A stretch of 64,000 nucleotides of DNA, from IMG/VR virus record IMGVR_UViG_3300023240_000018, positions 1 to 64,000 of that record; one strand, given 5' to 3'. The notes under the pieces are model-generated. The model did not search any database. It saw nothing but the letters and a program-made list of their open reading frames with translations, and was not told the DNA's origin. Positions within the stretch are counted from its first letter, which is position 1. Each line of letters begins with the position of its first letter. This DNA is from a virus. Of this stretch, positions 48,177 through 57,439 are shown one piece after another. Both the position numbers and the translations under genes were made by a program.

Positions 48177-49111
48177 GGTGAGTCTTGTTGCGATATCGTG
48201 ATTGGCGGAATCCGAGTTATATCATCCTCCTCAATATCACGATGCAAGAGCATTGTGACTGGAGTGCGGATCTGATCAGCCTTGCCAGTGATGTTACCCG
48301 GACGGGCAACGCCGATACCGGCTGGCATTGTGAATGTAAGTTCCTTGGTGCCGTTGTCTAAGATCAGAACTGACCCGATTCCTTCGTCGAAGTCGCGAGC
48401 GTTGAAAAACGTGTCATTATGTGCGGTCACATACGGAATCGAGGTGGCGAACACCGACTGCCGGTTGCCAATCTGGATGTCCGTCATCGTGATTGAGTTG
48501 TTGTGTTCAATGATTGGATTGCTGTCAACCTGCAACATGAATCGGTCAAACGGGCGGTTAACGTAGGCTGGTGTTCCAGCATCATTCTCCATCGTCAGGC
48601 TTGAGTGAGTGAACGCGAACTCATCTCCGAAGTCGAGTTTGTCTACAGTGAACGTACCGGCCACTTCATCGACACCAACTACGTCAATGGTCATCTGGAC
48701 TGGGCGACTACCCTTTGATCCCCGAAAAGCAAACTTCGTGATGAATGCTTCAGCAATGCTGTGGATCTCGCCAACCATGTCAATAACAACCGCGAATGAC
48801 ACGAGCGGGTCTGTGGGGCCGAGCGTCCATGGACCATTAGCGCCCGGAGCGATTGTAACACCCAGAAGCGGAAAGATGTGCTCCGCGATCGGGTAAGTGA
48901 GGTCAAATGCGAACTGCCACTTGACCATCTTGCGGCCCTTTTGAGCTCGGGAGATAAATGGGTCCAAGTCGCCGCAGATGTTGTTGTCGGAATTCGTCAC
49001 GATCTCGCGTGTGGACATTGGGGTCGCACTCGCAAAACAGATGGTTTTGGCGTTGATGTTCAGGCGGGCCAAAACGGCTGGTGCGATTTCACTGCCAAGT
49101 GTAATGGTCAT
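48173..49111 (-). CDS. major tail protein (tail tube), 312 aa
   Basis: MTITLGSEIAPAVLARLNIN, then a long beta-rich body with EDVVIDMVG-type and KGSRPVQMTIDVVGV strands. Size, beta content and place between completion and chaperone genes indicate the tail-tube subunit. No sheath gene is present, suggesting a non-contractile tail. Confidence 0.65.
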   Translation of the reverse strand: MTITLGSEIAPAVLARLNINAKTICFASATPMSTREIVTNSDNNICGDLDPFISRAQKGRKMVKWQFAFDLTYPIAEHIFPLLGVTIAPGANGPWTLGPTDPLVSFAVVIDMVGEIHSIAEAFITKFAFRGSKGSRPVQMTIDVVGVDEVAGTFTVDKLDFGDEFAFTHSSLTMENDAGTPAYVNRPFDRFMLQVDSNPIIEHNNSITMTDIQIGNRQSVFATSIPYVTAHNDTFFNARDFDEGIGSVLILDNGTKELTFTMPAGIGVARPGNITGKADQIRTPVTMLLHRDIEEDDITRIPPITISQQDSP

Positions 49112-49120
49112 TCGATTTCC

Positions 49121-49684
49121 TTATCGTTCTACTTTTCTGGGTGTGCGTGTGAAACACTCAACGTTGAGCGCCATTCGGAAATGTTCACTGAATGCCCAAT
49201 CTGTTTCGTCCGAGGGATTCATGTCTGAAACGTGAACCATGTAAACTTGGCCCAATGATAACGGACATTGAGCCAAAGGTGAAAGCGATCCCGGAGCTCC
49301 CTGCAATTGAAATCGAATTGCTGCGGTCCACGCCATGTACGACGCGATGTTCGTTGCATCGCCATCATCGCCTGCATCGACTAACTGAACCAGAATCTCG
49401 ACGACTCCATCATCCACTGTGTTCTCGCCAGCCGTGACTGGTCGCCTGTGGCCGCGGTACGTGACAATGAATCCGGGTAAATCGATCCCCCGTTCTGGTG
49501 CCTGCTGAGAACGCTCATCATTGCTTGGTCTACGATTCAGCCGAATGATGACCGATTCCTTGTTGACTTCCTGAATGCTGTCTCCGGGGATAGCAGAAAA
49601 CCTATGGTTCTTCGCCATTTGACTGATAGTGCCGTGAACAGTGGAGAGACACCAGTGCTCAATGCTCGTTGCTGGACTGGCCAT
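49121..49684 (-). CDS. tail-completion-like protein, 187 aa
   Basis: VIIRLNRRPSNDERSQQ, IVEILVQLVDAGDD-like and MALNVECFTRTPRKVER. Head-to-tail completion proteins of this size lie just before the tail tube gene. Abuts the adaptor gene. Assignment by position. Confidence 0.5.
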   Translation of the reverse strand: MASPATSIEHWCLSTVHGTISQMAKNHRFSAIPGDSIQEVNKESVIIRLNRRPSNDERSQQAPERGIDLPGFIVTYRGHRRPVTAGENTVDDGVVEILVQLVDAGDDGDATNIASYMAWTAAIRFQLQGAPGSLSPLAQCPLSLGQVYMVHVSDMNPSDETDWAFSEHFRMALNVECFTRTPRKVER

Positions 49685-50845
49685 CTAATCAGCCCCCTCG
49701 ACCGAGAAGTAAATTCGCCTGTTCGCAGAACGCTCTTGGCCTGGCGCGTCAGCCCTGAGAGCTGCACGAAACGCCATCATTCGCTCTGCCTTGGATGTTC
49801 GTCGAATCGATGCCTCCGCGCGTGTGAGGATGTCGTACTGTTCCTCAGCCAGTCGCAATAGCAGTTCCCACATGCCTTCGAAGTTCACGTCGATGTGTGG
49901 AGACATCGAGAATCCGACTGTTGACTGGGATTCCGCAGCCGATGACAGGGTCGCAGAGACTGTGCTTTCAACTGAAATGATAATCTTTTCAGAGATCGCC
50001 GGGTTCAACGTGTTTTCGTAGACGCCCGTTGCGTTGTCCTTCACCAGTTTGCCGAATTCACTTGTTGGTGAGTCAGCGTCCACTGAAGTCCTGAATACCG
50101 AACCAACGTGATTCGAGTTGAGGATTCCCTCACTGAAAGTTGCAGTGCTTCCACTCACAGTGACATTGCCATTCGCTGTGCTCGACTCGATTGAATTAAA
50201 CCGGATGACAGTGTTTCGGGCCTGATACAAATAGCGGAGAGTCCGGGATGATTCGACTGACCCAGACAGCCACAGTTCCAAGCGACCGGGGTTTGCCGCA
50301 GACGGCAGGATCGCCCAGTGTGCTGGCATGGAATCAATGTTGATCATCTCCTGCCATTCCCACACATTAACCGCAGGGACGCGACTGAACGAGTAGAACC
50401 CCGTGTCTGTCAGTTCAACAATATCGCCTAGGTCCATAGGCAACAGGTATCGAACCTGTGACCAGCGAACAGATCCCGTGACATCTGCAGCCGGCCCTTC
50501 CTTTAACTGCAGGACTGTGGTAGACAATTTCCTGATGATTCGATATCGGCGATCGGCAATTGTGACCGATCCCATTTCGACATCATCGCCCCATGTGCCG
50601 GAGGACAACGTGAGCTTCAGGTCTGCTACTGTGTACGCGACCCCCTCGTAAGTCACGGGGAGGGATGTGTTGATTGATCCAGTGCGGCGAAAATACTCCC
50701 AATTCGCGAGGGAAGGCAGCAGCCGATAGGCTTCAATAATTGCCCTGCGCAGAACCCGAGCCTGCCGCCCGACGGCTTTACCGTTTTGGTAAAACACGTC
50801 AAGCAGGTGCTCATACACATCACTGTAAGATAGGAGTTCTGACAT
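49685..50845 (-). CDS. head-tail adaptor-like protein, 386 aa
   Basis: N-terminus LLSYSDVYEHLLDVFYQNGK and RRAIIEAYRLLPSLANWEYF forms helices; a beta domain with GSVTIADRRYRIIRKLSTTV follows; LLLRLAEEQYDILTRAE closes. Located between portal-side genes and the tail. Longer than usual siphovirus adaptors and reminiscent of adaptors in short-tailed phages. Confidence 0.55.
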   Translation of the reverse strand: MSELLSYSDVYEHLLDVFYQNGKAVGRQARVLRRAIIEAYRLLPSLANWEYFRRTGSINTSLPVTYEGVAYTVADLKLTLSSGTWGDDVEMGSVTIADRRYRIIRKLSTTVLQLKEGPAADVTGSVRWSQVRYLLPMDLGDIVELTDTGFYSFSRVPAVNVWEWQEMINIDSMPAHWAILPSAANPGRLELWLSGSVESSRTLRYLYQARNTVIRFNSIESSTANGNVTVSGSTATFSEGILNSNHVGSVFRTSVDADSPTSEFGKLVKDNATGVYENTLNPAISEKIIISVESTVSATLSSAAESQSTVGFSMSPHIDVNFEGMWELLLRLAEEQYDILTRAEASIRRTSKAERMMAFRAALRADAPGQERSANRRIYFSVEGAD

Positions 50846-50879
50846 CGGACATATCTCAAAAACAGTCTAAAACGGGGAA

Positions 50880-51164
50880 CTACGCTTCAGGCTCAGTTTC
50901 AGGATCAGTTTCAGGCTCGAGCGCCTCCAATCGCCTTTTCAGATTGACGACGGACTCTGAGAGATCCTCAACCATTTCCCGCAACTGCTGGACTTGACCC
51001 TCATTCGGGCACTTGCCCAGGCTTCCGCCTTTGCGGTCCCGAAGATCTTTCAGGAACTCAATCAAGATCGCAGCTCCCTGCTTGGGAACCTTTACTGTGC
51101 TTCGGATTGCGCCCTCAATCTGCGACCATTTTTTTTCGGGGGTCATTTTGTCTGGTCTCATCAT
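50880..51164 (-). CDS. small coiled-coil protein, 94 aa
   Basis: KKWSQIEGAIRSTVKVPKQG then QLREMVEDLSESVVNLKRRL, ending in an acidic Glu/Pro/Thr repeat (ETDPETEPE). Starts at the overlapping TGATG. Probably an assembly factor. Confidence 0.55.
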   Translation of the reverse strand: MMRPDKMTPEKKWSQIEGAIRSTVKVPKQGAAILIEFLKDLRDRKGGSLGKCPNEGQVQQLREMVEDLSESVVNLKRRLEALEPETDPETEPEA

Positions 51165-51739
51165 CAGTCTTTCTTGTTGTTGCCGTGCCGCTCAATGATC
51201 GAGGCGGCGAGTTCGGCACGGGGTTTTCTTGCCAAGCTGGGATCTGCTTTGATCCTCTCCTGTGCAATGCGATTAACGATTCTGGGATTCAATGCCACAT
51301 GCGGCTTAGGCTTCAGTCGTTCCTCAGCAACATGATTGGCATGATTCTGGACACTCTCACGCGTGTTCGTGTTCGAAAGGACTGCGTTCACGTCACCGGG
51401 GAACGCTGCGGCCGTCGGGATATAGTGATCATCGGACTTGAGGCTGTACCCCTGCTTCGCGAGTTGCCCCCTGAGTCTCTCGACGGCACGGCGGTCTCCA
51501 TTCATCCGGTCAAGAATTGAAAGGCCGTGACGCCGCTGGTCGCTTTGGAAGACAGCATTCGTGATTCCGATACCCGGAGCCTGTTGCATCGCCAGCGTTT
51601 CCGCGAACTTCGGCGTGTTTCCGGCAGCAACAGATTCTAGAAAGAACTGCATGACGGTCTTGTCGCCGCATCGCATCGGGCAATCACCGAATGCCTGAAT
51701 GTCATCAGGGATGTCGAGTTGTTTTAGTTTAGTCTTCAC
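51164..51739 (-). CDS. hypothetical protein downstream of portal, 191 aa
   Basis: GTG at 51739 is chosen for GAAGG upstream; the frame beyond lies inside the portal gene. IPDDIQAFGDCPMRCGDKTV, a charged middle and KADPSLARKPRAELAASIIE. Possibly a head-completion factor; no family recognised. Confidence 0.55.
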   Translation of the reverse strand: MKTKLKQLDIPDDIQAFGDCPMRCGDKTVMQFFLESVAAGNTPKFAETLAMQQAPGIGITNAVFQSDQRRHGLSILDRMNGDRRAVERLRGQLAKQGYSLKSDDHYIPTAAAFPGDVNAVLSNTNTRESVQNHANHVAEERLKPKPHVALNPRIVNRIAQERIKADPSLARKPRAELAASIIERHGNNKKD

Positions 51740-53933
51740 TCTGTTTGCCTTCTTTGAGTTTCTGTTTTCCCTGAGCATCATTGAACAGAAGCATCTGAAT
51801 CTGGTTCTGTCCGTCGTGCGCCAGCAACTGCTCATGCAGTTCTTCCTTCTGCCGCATATTCTGCTCATGCTCCATTTCGCCGATCATCCCACCGGGGATC
51901 TGTGTCTTGATCATCGTTGCTGCAGCATCTGCCATCGCTTTTTTCGCGGCGGCATTCTTCGCTTCGGTCTCAGCGGCTGTCTTCTGCATGTCCAGTTGCT
52001 GAGATTGCTGCTGAATCTGCTGCTGCTCTTCGTTGACTGGTGGCTGCCACGGAGGCAACTGGATTGGCTCGCCAGCAAGCTCCATCGCCTCAGACATCAT
52101 CTCAATGAGCTGATTGATTGGCTTGGTGTCCGTTGTCGATTGGGCGTACTGTTGGAGCGCCGGGAGAAGAAACTGCTGTAAGGCCTGGACGTTTGCCGTA
52201 TCGCGTTCCTTGTTCGGCCGTCGAACCTCAGAGGCTTCAACCGTCGCTTTGGCTTCCCGCATGAGTTGCTCAATGGGCATCTGGCCGAAATACTGATCCC
52301 ATTGCGACGCCCCGAATCCGCCAAGCAAGTGAGTGAGATCGACGCCTTGAACGTGCATCACTGCCAGAAACATTTCCAACTGAGAGGCATCGGTCAGGAA
52401 TCGAGCAACATCGCCAGACATCTTCTCGGGACGAATGTTGACCGCGTCGGACTTCTGACGACTATCAGCTGCGACTCGCACCTGAGTTTTTGATTCCCCG
52501 TAGTGCAATTCCGACAGGCCAACGCGACGATCAAACGCGGCTGCCATCATCTGAATCGCCGCAAGCTGGTCAGTGTTGGCTGCTGGACGCTGCAGGAACT
52601 GCATGACCTCATTGATGTTGCTGTTGATGTTGTCGTTCAGCGGGACTTTCACAAACGCCGCATCTGAATTAAGAGCTTCCTGTAGGCTTATGGTGGCTGA
52701 CTCGACATACGCCAGAATCTGCTGGCGATTATTCCACGCCTGATCGACATAGCTCGATGTGAGCACGTTTAGTGCGATGAGCTCCCCAAGCCCCGGAGCC
52801 AATGGGGCTAAAGGCCATGGTGAGTTGAGAATCGGGTTGTACGAAAGCCGCGCAACAGGCCAGCGGTTGTCTTTATTGCAAGGAAACTCAGCACCGAAGT
52901 TGGTGCATCGCCACTTGAACATGTCTTTGACTTCGTCTGAAGTCGCTGGATTGTCCCCAAAATACTTCTCTGGTGGTGCGTTGAGCGGGAACGGAACGCC
53001 TGGCGCGACAACAAGATAGGCGTCATCACCCACCTGCTGATCAAACGCGTCGACCATCTGGTGGTTCAGGTCTTTTGTGCGAGGACCAACACCGACTTTC
53101 GACCAGACTTCATACCATTCCATGCAGTCGAACGTGTCTTTTTTTTTGTCCTTCTGTGCTTGGTTCGTGTCTTGGCGTGCTTGGTGTTCCTTGCTCTTGA
53201 CTGTGCCCATGCCATCAAGTCGGCCTCGTTCTAGCCCAAACTTGCGTTCAACAAACCAGATGGGGTCCACGTGCTTGCGAACAATGTAGCCAGCAGTGTC
53301 CCACAGCGGATCATGGCAATCCGGATCTACGAATAGATCATCAACTGTACCGTAGGTGTTTTTGGTGTAGACGGCTTCGGAGCCACGAGGGGAATACGTT
53401 TCCGTCCACAGCAGCCCCATGCCCTTAATGAGTGACTCCGTAACCGCGTGCATCCCGTGGACAATCAGCCCAGCCGGCTGCTCACGTTGAGACCAGTCCA
53501 GATACAACGACATCATCTGGTTGCCGAAGTTCGTAAGAGCTTCTTCCTGAGCCTCCTGCAACATGACCTGACCGGCCATCTCCTGAACGGCTGGATCGTT
53601 GGGGTCTCCAAAAATCTCAGGAGTTAACTTCAGTTTTCGCTGAGAGAAAACCTTGCGACTAGCGTACTGCCAATACAAATGCGGCCCGAAAATCGAAACG
53701 AATTCAAACGCCTTGGCAATAGTGAACGCGAATTTCGGTGAAGGAAGATCCCCGTTGAAATACTCCTTTTCTTTCCACATGAACCCAGCTTGGGATTCGT
53801 AGAAATCGTTGCACGTCTTGCCAATGGCAATGAACCGTTTCTTGGCGTGCTTAGCAGCCTTGATTCGCTCTAGCCAGATGGCCGTGAGCGGACCATAGAA
53901 CTGCCCTTGGAGTTGGTGTACGTCTTTGTACAT
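51729..53933 (-). CDS. portal protein, 734 aa
   Basis: Follows the terminase genes with only one small gene between. Helical N-terminal part (KTCNDFYESQAGFMWKEKEY), a crown region and a Gln/Ala-rich C-terminus (EEQQQIQQQSQQLDMQKTAA) as in P22-type portals. Length close to P22 gp1 (725 aa). The dodecameric portal is the DNA entry ring and the docking site for TerL. Confidence 0.75.
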   Translation of the reverse strand: MYKDVHQLQGQFYGPLTAIWLERIKAAKHAKKRFIAIGKTCNDFYESQAGFMWKEKEYFNGDLPSPKFAFTIAKAFEFVSIFGPHLYWQYASRKVFSQRKLKLTPEIFGDPNDPAVQEMAGQVMLQEAQEEALTNFGNQMMSLYLDWSQREQPAGLIVHGMHAVTESLIKGMGLLWTETYSPRGSEAVYTKNTYGTVDDLFVDPDCHDPLWDTAGYIVRKHVDPIWFVERKFGLERGRLDGMGTVKSKEHQARQDTNQAQKDKKKDTFDCMEWYEVWSKVGVGPRTKDLNHQMVDAFDQQVGDDAYLVVAPGVPFPLNAPPEKYFGDNPATSDEVKDMFKWRCTNFGAEFPCNKDNRWPVARLSYNPILNSPWPLAPLAPGLGELIALNVLTSSYVDQAWNNRQQILAYVESATISLQEALNSDAAFVKVPLNDNINSNINEVMQFLQRPAANTDQLAAIQMMAAAFDRRVGLSELHYGESKTQVRVAADSRQKSDAVNIRPEKMSGDVARFLTDASQLEMFLAVMHVQGVDLTHLLGGFGASQWDQYFGQMPIEQLMREAKATVEASEVRRPNKERDTANVQALQQFLLPALQQYAQSTTDTKPINQLIEMMSEAMELAGEPIQLPPWQPPVNEEQQQIQQQSQQLDMQKTAAETEAKNAAAKKAMADAAATMIKTQIPGGMIGEMEHEQNMRQKEELHEQLLAHDGQNQIQMLLFNDAQGKQKLKEGKQSED

Positions 53934-54256
53934 TAGTCTTCAGCGTCCCGTCGAGTCCATGTGCCACTACTAACACGGTGCCTCTTTGTCAGAGTGGGGT
54001 CATCAGAATGCTTGACGGCGTCTTTCGCGTCGTCCCCATTCTCGCCGAAAACCCGCAGACACAACGTTGTGGGCCCCCGGACCTGAATGATCAATGCAGG
54101 CAGAGACCCATTGCGTGTTTCCCCGGCCGGGTGCCAGAAAACAAAGTCAGCAATGGACAACCCCTCAGTGCTGACATAGGGCTTCTTTGCGTTCGGTTTC
54201 TTCGCTGGCTTTGCCGGCTTTGCTGTCTCGTTTGGTATCAATGTTGCCTGAGCCAT
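53933..54256 (-). CDS. small protein between terminase and portal, 107 aa
   Basis: N-terminal AKPAKPAKKPNAKKP, then PALIIQVRGPTTLCLRVFGE. One-base overlaps with both neighbours. May help head assembly; unknown. Confidence 0.6.
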   Translation of the reverse strand: MAQATLIPNETAKPAKPAKKPNAKKPYVSTEGLSIADFVFWHPAGETRNGSLPALIIQVRGPTTLCLRVFGENGDDAKDAVKHSDDPTLTKRHRVSSGTWTRRDAED

Positions 54257-56013
54257 TATGATGGGATTCCTATGTTGAATTGAGTGGCCTTCTTTAGCGG
54301 TTGCCTCGCCGCATATTCTGCCGTTAATTGTCGATGCCTTTGCAATGCAAAGGAAGCGTCATCGATTGAAACTGTTGGTGGAGTGACATATTTGGGACGA
54401 CGGGAAATCCAATACTCCAAGCATTGACGCATGTCATCAACCTGGTTGTCGGCCGCCTCTTCCTTTGCCTCGCCGTCTGGAGTGGTCTTCCGGATGTTGG
54501 ACTTGAGTTGCTTGACGAGATTTGGAACCCCTGGAATAACGCATCGCAACTGCGGTCTGCCACATGGGCGTTGTCGCATTGCGTGAATAACCTGCTTCGA
54601 GCGACGGGCAAAATCATCATCCCCGGCAATGAAGCCGAATCCCGTCTGCCGTGACTCTAGTCCGGCTGCCTTGAACGCCTTTGTGTACTGGTACGAAACA
54701 GTCTCAACGAAGCCCGGTGGCTTCTGCCGTCCCATGCGATTGTCGATAATGAATCGCTCAAAGTGGAAGTTCTTCTCGCGGAGCATGATCGCCTTCGCCA
54801 TATCCAGCGGTTGCATGCGACGGATAAACAACTCGGCGTAGGGAACGAAATATGGCTCGTCGTGATCCCACAATTCCGGTGGAGGGATAGCCCCTAGCAG
54901 GATTGCAGGCTTCTGCGTTCCCGGGTCAAGAATTAACTCCCGCGTCCAGTCCGCGGGTGGTGACCAGTTGTTCTTCTCGAGAACCGCCGTCAACTTGTCA
55001 TTCATCGTCTCGTCGTGATACCGCACGGTGTGGTAATCAGCGTCGAAGTCCTGATAAATTGCAATGATTCGTGAGGACCGAACCCCGTAAATTCGCACCA
55101 GCGCGTCACGATCGCCAGCTTGTTCTTTGGCTAATTCTTTCTGGCGGTCAGGGATGAACGGCGAATCAAGATAGCTCAGGTGAATCTTGGCACAGTGAAG
55201 TTCGTCGGCATCCCGCTCGCCCTTCTCGACTTCTTCTTCGCACGCCTCCATGCGGTCGATGACAGAGTTGAACACGTAGCATTCATCCCTTGGGATCGTT
55301 GACCACATGATCATGCCTTCGTCATCGCGAAGCCGTGAGATCCATTCTTGGTAGTAATCTTTCGTGACGATATTCTCGTCGTTCCAAATAATATCGACCG
55401 GGTCGCCCTGCTTGACCTCAGCGGAAGACGCAAACGCATAGATTGTCGCACCATTTAACAATCGGATATTGCGAAACTCATGGTCGCCCTTGTGAGCCCA
55501 AGATGGTTCACGAGAAAAGGTCGATGGAGGAATGACTGGTGGAGCCCAACGCGTTTCATTCTTACGATCCCAGTCGTTGTCGTACAGTTCCGGCTGCCAC
55601 GCTCTCCACGCCCCAGTTACCTCGTCCTTAATGATTTTGAACAACCCCTTGGACGGTTCAGGATCAAACAGCAGCCGATAGAGAGTTTGCCCAATGTGCT
55701 TCAGGTGGTCACCAATCAGCCACGCATTGACCGTCTGCCCGCGTAGTCGATCAGGGCGGCAGTAGATTTTCTCACCAGACCGGCACGTGACGGGAACGTC
55801 GCGAAGGAACGAAGCAAAGAAAACGGCTGCGAGAACTGACTTGCCAGCACGGTTACCAGCAACAATCAGGACTTCAAAGACGTGCTCTAAGCTCATCCGC
55901 TTGAGTGCGGCTTCCTGCATTTCAGTCGGCCGGAACAGGCGAAGCCCGTCCATGTCGTGATCATTAAGCGCTGCGGCGGCCAGCATCAGTGAGCGGGTAT
56001 CAAGCGGAGGCAT
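54256..56013 (-). CDS. terminase large subunit, 585 aa
   Basis: Walker A IVAGNRAGKSVL (50-61), Walker B DIIWNDEN (207-214), and nuclease acidic sites in LILDPGTQKPAILLG and RFIIDNRMGRQ. This is the packaging motor ATPase and nuclease that cuts concatemers and fills the head. Starts inside the TerS gene (14 bases). Confidence 0.9.
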   Translation of the reverse strand: MPPLDTRSLMLAAAALNDHDMDGLRLFRPTEMQEAALKRMSLEHVFEVLIVAGNRAGKSVLAAVFFASFLRDVPVTCRSGEKIYCRPDRLRGQTVNAWLIGDHLKHIGQTLYRLLFDPEPSKGLFKIIKDEVTGAWRAWQPELYDNDWDRKNETRWAPPVIPPSTFSREPSWAHKGDHEFRNIRLLNGATIYAFASSAEVKQGDPVDIIWNDENIVTKDYYQEWISRLRDDEGMIMWSTIPRDECYVFNSVIDRMEACEEEVEKGERDADELHCAKIHLSYLDSPFIPDRQKELAKEQAGDRDALVRIYGVRSSRIIAIYQDFDADYHTVRYHDETMNDKLTAVLEKNNWSPPADWTRELILDPGTQKPAILLGAIPPPELWDHDEPYFVPYAELFIRRMQPLDMAKAIMLREKNFHFERFIIDNRMGRQKPPGFVETVSYQYTKAFKAAGLESRQTGFGFIAGDDDFARRSKQVIHAMRQRPCGRPQLRCVIPGVPNLVKQLKSNIRKTTPDGEAKEEAADNQVDDMRQCLEYWISRRPKYVTPPTVSIDDASFALQRHRQLTAEYAARQPLKKATQFNIGIPS

Positions 56014-56641
56014 GTACTGTCATCTCCTTCTTGATCTGTTCGGCGACTTCTAAAACCTCAGCAATGAACGTTGGGCACCGTTCAAGGAACCCATGGATTA
56101 ACTGCTTGCGTAGGCTAATGTCATCAGCTGAGTGCTCAATGGCTCCCTGCAACATTGTCGCACGGAGGTCTTCCGGCGTTGCATTGCCGAATGGATTAGC
56201 GCCCTTTAGATCCTCGTCATGAATTTTCTGGGCTTCCTGAAGCATTTTCAGGTAATGACCAATCGTCTTGAAGTCGACTGGCATCGCCGCAAGCTGCTCC
56301 ATGGACAAGTCGTTGCGGTCCTTGGATGGATTCCGCATCTCCAGAATCACCTCAGCCATAACCTCCTGTGGAGACTGGCCGAGTATTTCAAGAGCCTTCT
56401 GGACGCCAGTGACAATCTGAGGGTCAGCAGTTTTTCGCATCTCCACAAGCTGACTCGTGAAGTCGTTGCGAGCGTGCTCATCAGCAGAGATCGTAACCTC
56501 TTGACGCTTCATGACTTTGGGCGTGCAGGACTTGCACACTACGCTGTCGTCATTGAACTTCTTCGGCGGTTTCGGAACTCCACATTCGACGCAGACAATG
56601 TCCTTGCCAAATTCTTGGGAGATTTGAGATTCCGAAACCAC
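56000..56641 (-). CDS. terminase small subunit candidate with zinc ribbon, 213 aa
   Basis: N-terminal CVECGVPKPPKKFNDDSVVC plus KSC makes a zinc ribbon; the rest is helical (LVEMRKTADPQIVTGVQKAL). Adjacent upstream of TerL and overlapping it. No usual HTH is visible; the zinc ribbon may bind DNA instead. GTG start. Confidence 0.55.
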   Translation of the reverse strand: MVSESQISQEFGKDIVCVECGVPKPPKKFNDDSVVCKSCTPKVMKRQEVTISADEHARNDFTSQLVEMRKTADPQIVTGVQKALEILGQSPQEVMAEVILEMRNPSKDRNDLSMEQLAAMPVDFKTIGHYLKMLQEAQKIHDEDLKGANPFGNATPEDLRATMLQGAIEHSADDISLRKQLIHGFLERCPTFIAEVLEVAEQIKKEMTVHASA

Positions 56642-56653
56642 TGGAGACTTTCT

Positions 56654-56746
56654 TTACTTGCCTCCGCGTGTTCCCGGAGACAGGGTCTCTGGTTTAATCG
56701 GAGTGCCATTCGTTTTGGGTAACTGGCTGCTATTACTGTCTGCCAT
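56654..56746 (-). CDS. 30-residue peptide upstream of terminase
   Basis: ATG at 56746 follows CAGGTACAGTC. MADSNSSQLPKTNGTPIKPE, Ser/Pro/Lys-rich and disordered. May be a leader or small virion peptide. Confidence 0.35.
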   Translation of the reverse strand: MADSNSSQLPKTNGTPIKPETLSPGTRGGK

Positions 56747-56804
56747 GACTGTACCTGAGCTTTGAGAAGTAGAGTGAATGGAAGCGACTTCTCGCCTCCG
56801 TCGG

Positions 56805-57323
56805 TTAACCACGTCCCTGACATTGCAGAAAGACGCGGAAGGTTCCGTTGTCAGCCAGCGAAGTTCCGTCTGCCATTGTGCGACCATTAGAGGCAATAAC
56901 ATTCGTGGAGGTCTTGAACTTGCCTGATCCTGACGGGATCACATACTGGCCACTGATTGCGGCACTGACAATGACCTTGCATGGACCCTCAATGAACAGT
57001 AGGAATGTATCCCCTGTTGCCACGTTGGCCGTGAGATCTGGGTCCACAACACCATCTGCAGAAACGCCATCGGCGGGAGAGCCGTCAACGTGCGTACCGT
57101 AGAGGTTTGCGTCGTAAATCGCGTTGACGCCGGGTGCCAGAGCAGATCCAGCGTTTTTGACAATGCGGGCAATTGAGAACATTCCCGTGTTGACTTTTGT
57201 CCCGCGAAGACCTGTGAGTGGGCTCGTGTCTTCAAGCCGGCACAGTTCACCGAGAATACGACCATTGGCCTCGTCGACAATGTTGACTTGGCCACGAAGC
57301 ATGCTTGTGATGAATTCGGACAT
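56805..57323 (-). CDS. capsid decoration-like protein, 172 aa
   Basis: LRGQVNIVDEANGRILGELC, TFLLFIEGPCKVIVSAAISG and YVIPSGSGKFKTSTNV are beta strands as in head-decoration proteins. Directly follows the capsid gene. Starts MSEFITSML. Confidence 0.6.
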   Translation of the reverse strand: MSEFITSMLRGQVNIVDEANGRILGELCRLEDTSPLTGLRGTKVNTGMFSIARIVKNAGSALAPGVNAIYDANLYGTHVDGSPADGVSADGVVDPDLTANVATGDTFLLFIEGPCKVIVSAAISGQYVIPSGSGKFKTSTNVIASNGRTMADGTSLADNGTFRVFLQCQGRG

Positions 57324-57439
57324 ATTTGAAATTCCTGTTTCCTACGAGGCTTTGAGCCAAAGCTGTGATCTATCACCACCTCAAGCTCGCGACAGTTTCC
57401 TGTGCGAGCGTGAGGATGACAAACGGAGAACTTGTCTGC
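57324..57439. other. intergenic region between capsid and decoration genes
   Basis: About 116 bases, no gene. Holds a GAGCTTGAGGTGG-type element and a possible hairpin near 57393 (CTCGCACAGG...CCTGTGCGAG, minus-strand orientation), which could modulate the capsid-to-decoration ratio. Confidence 0.4.
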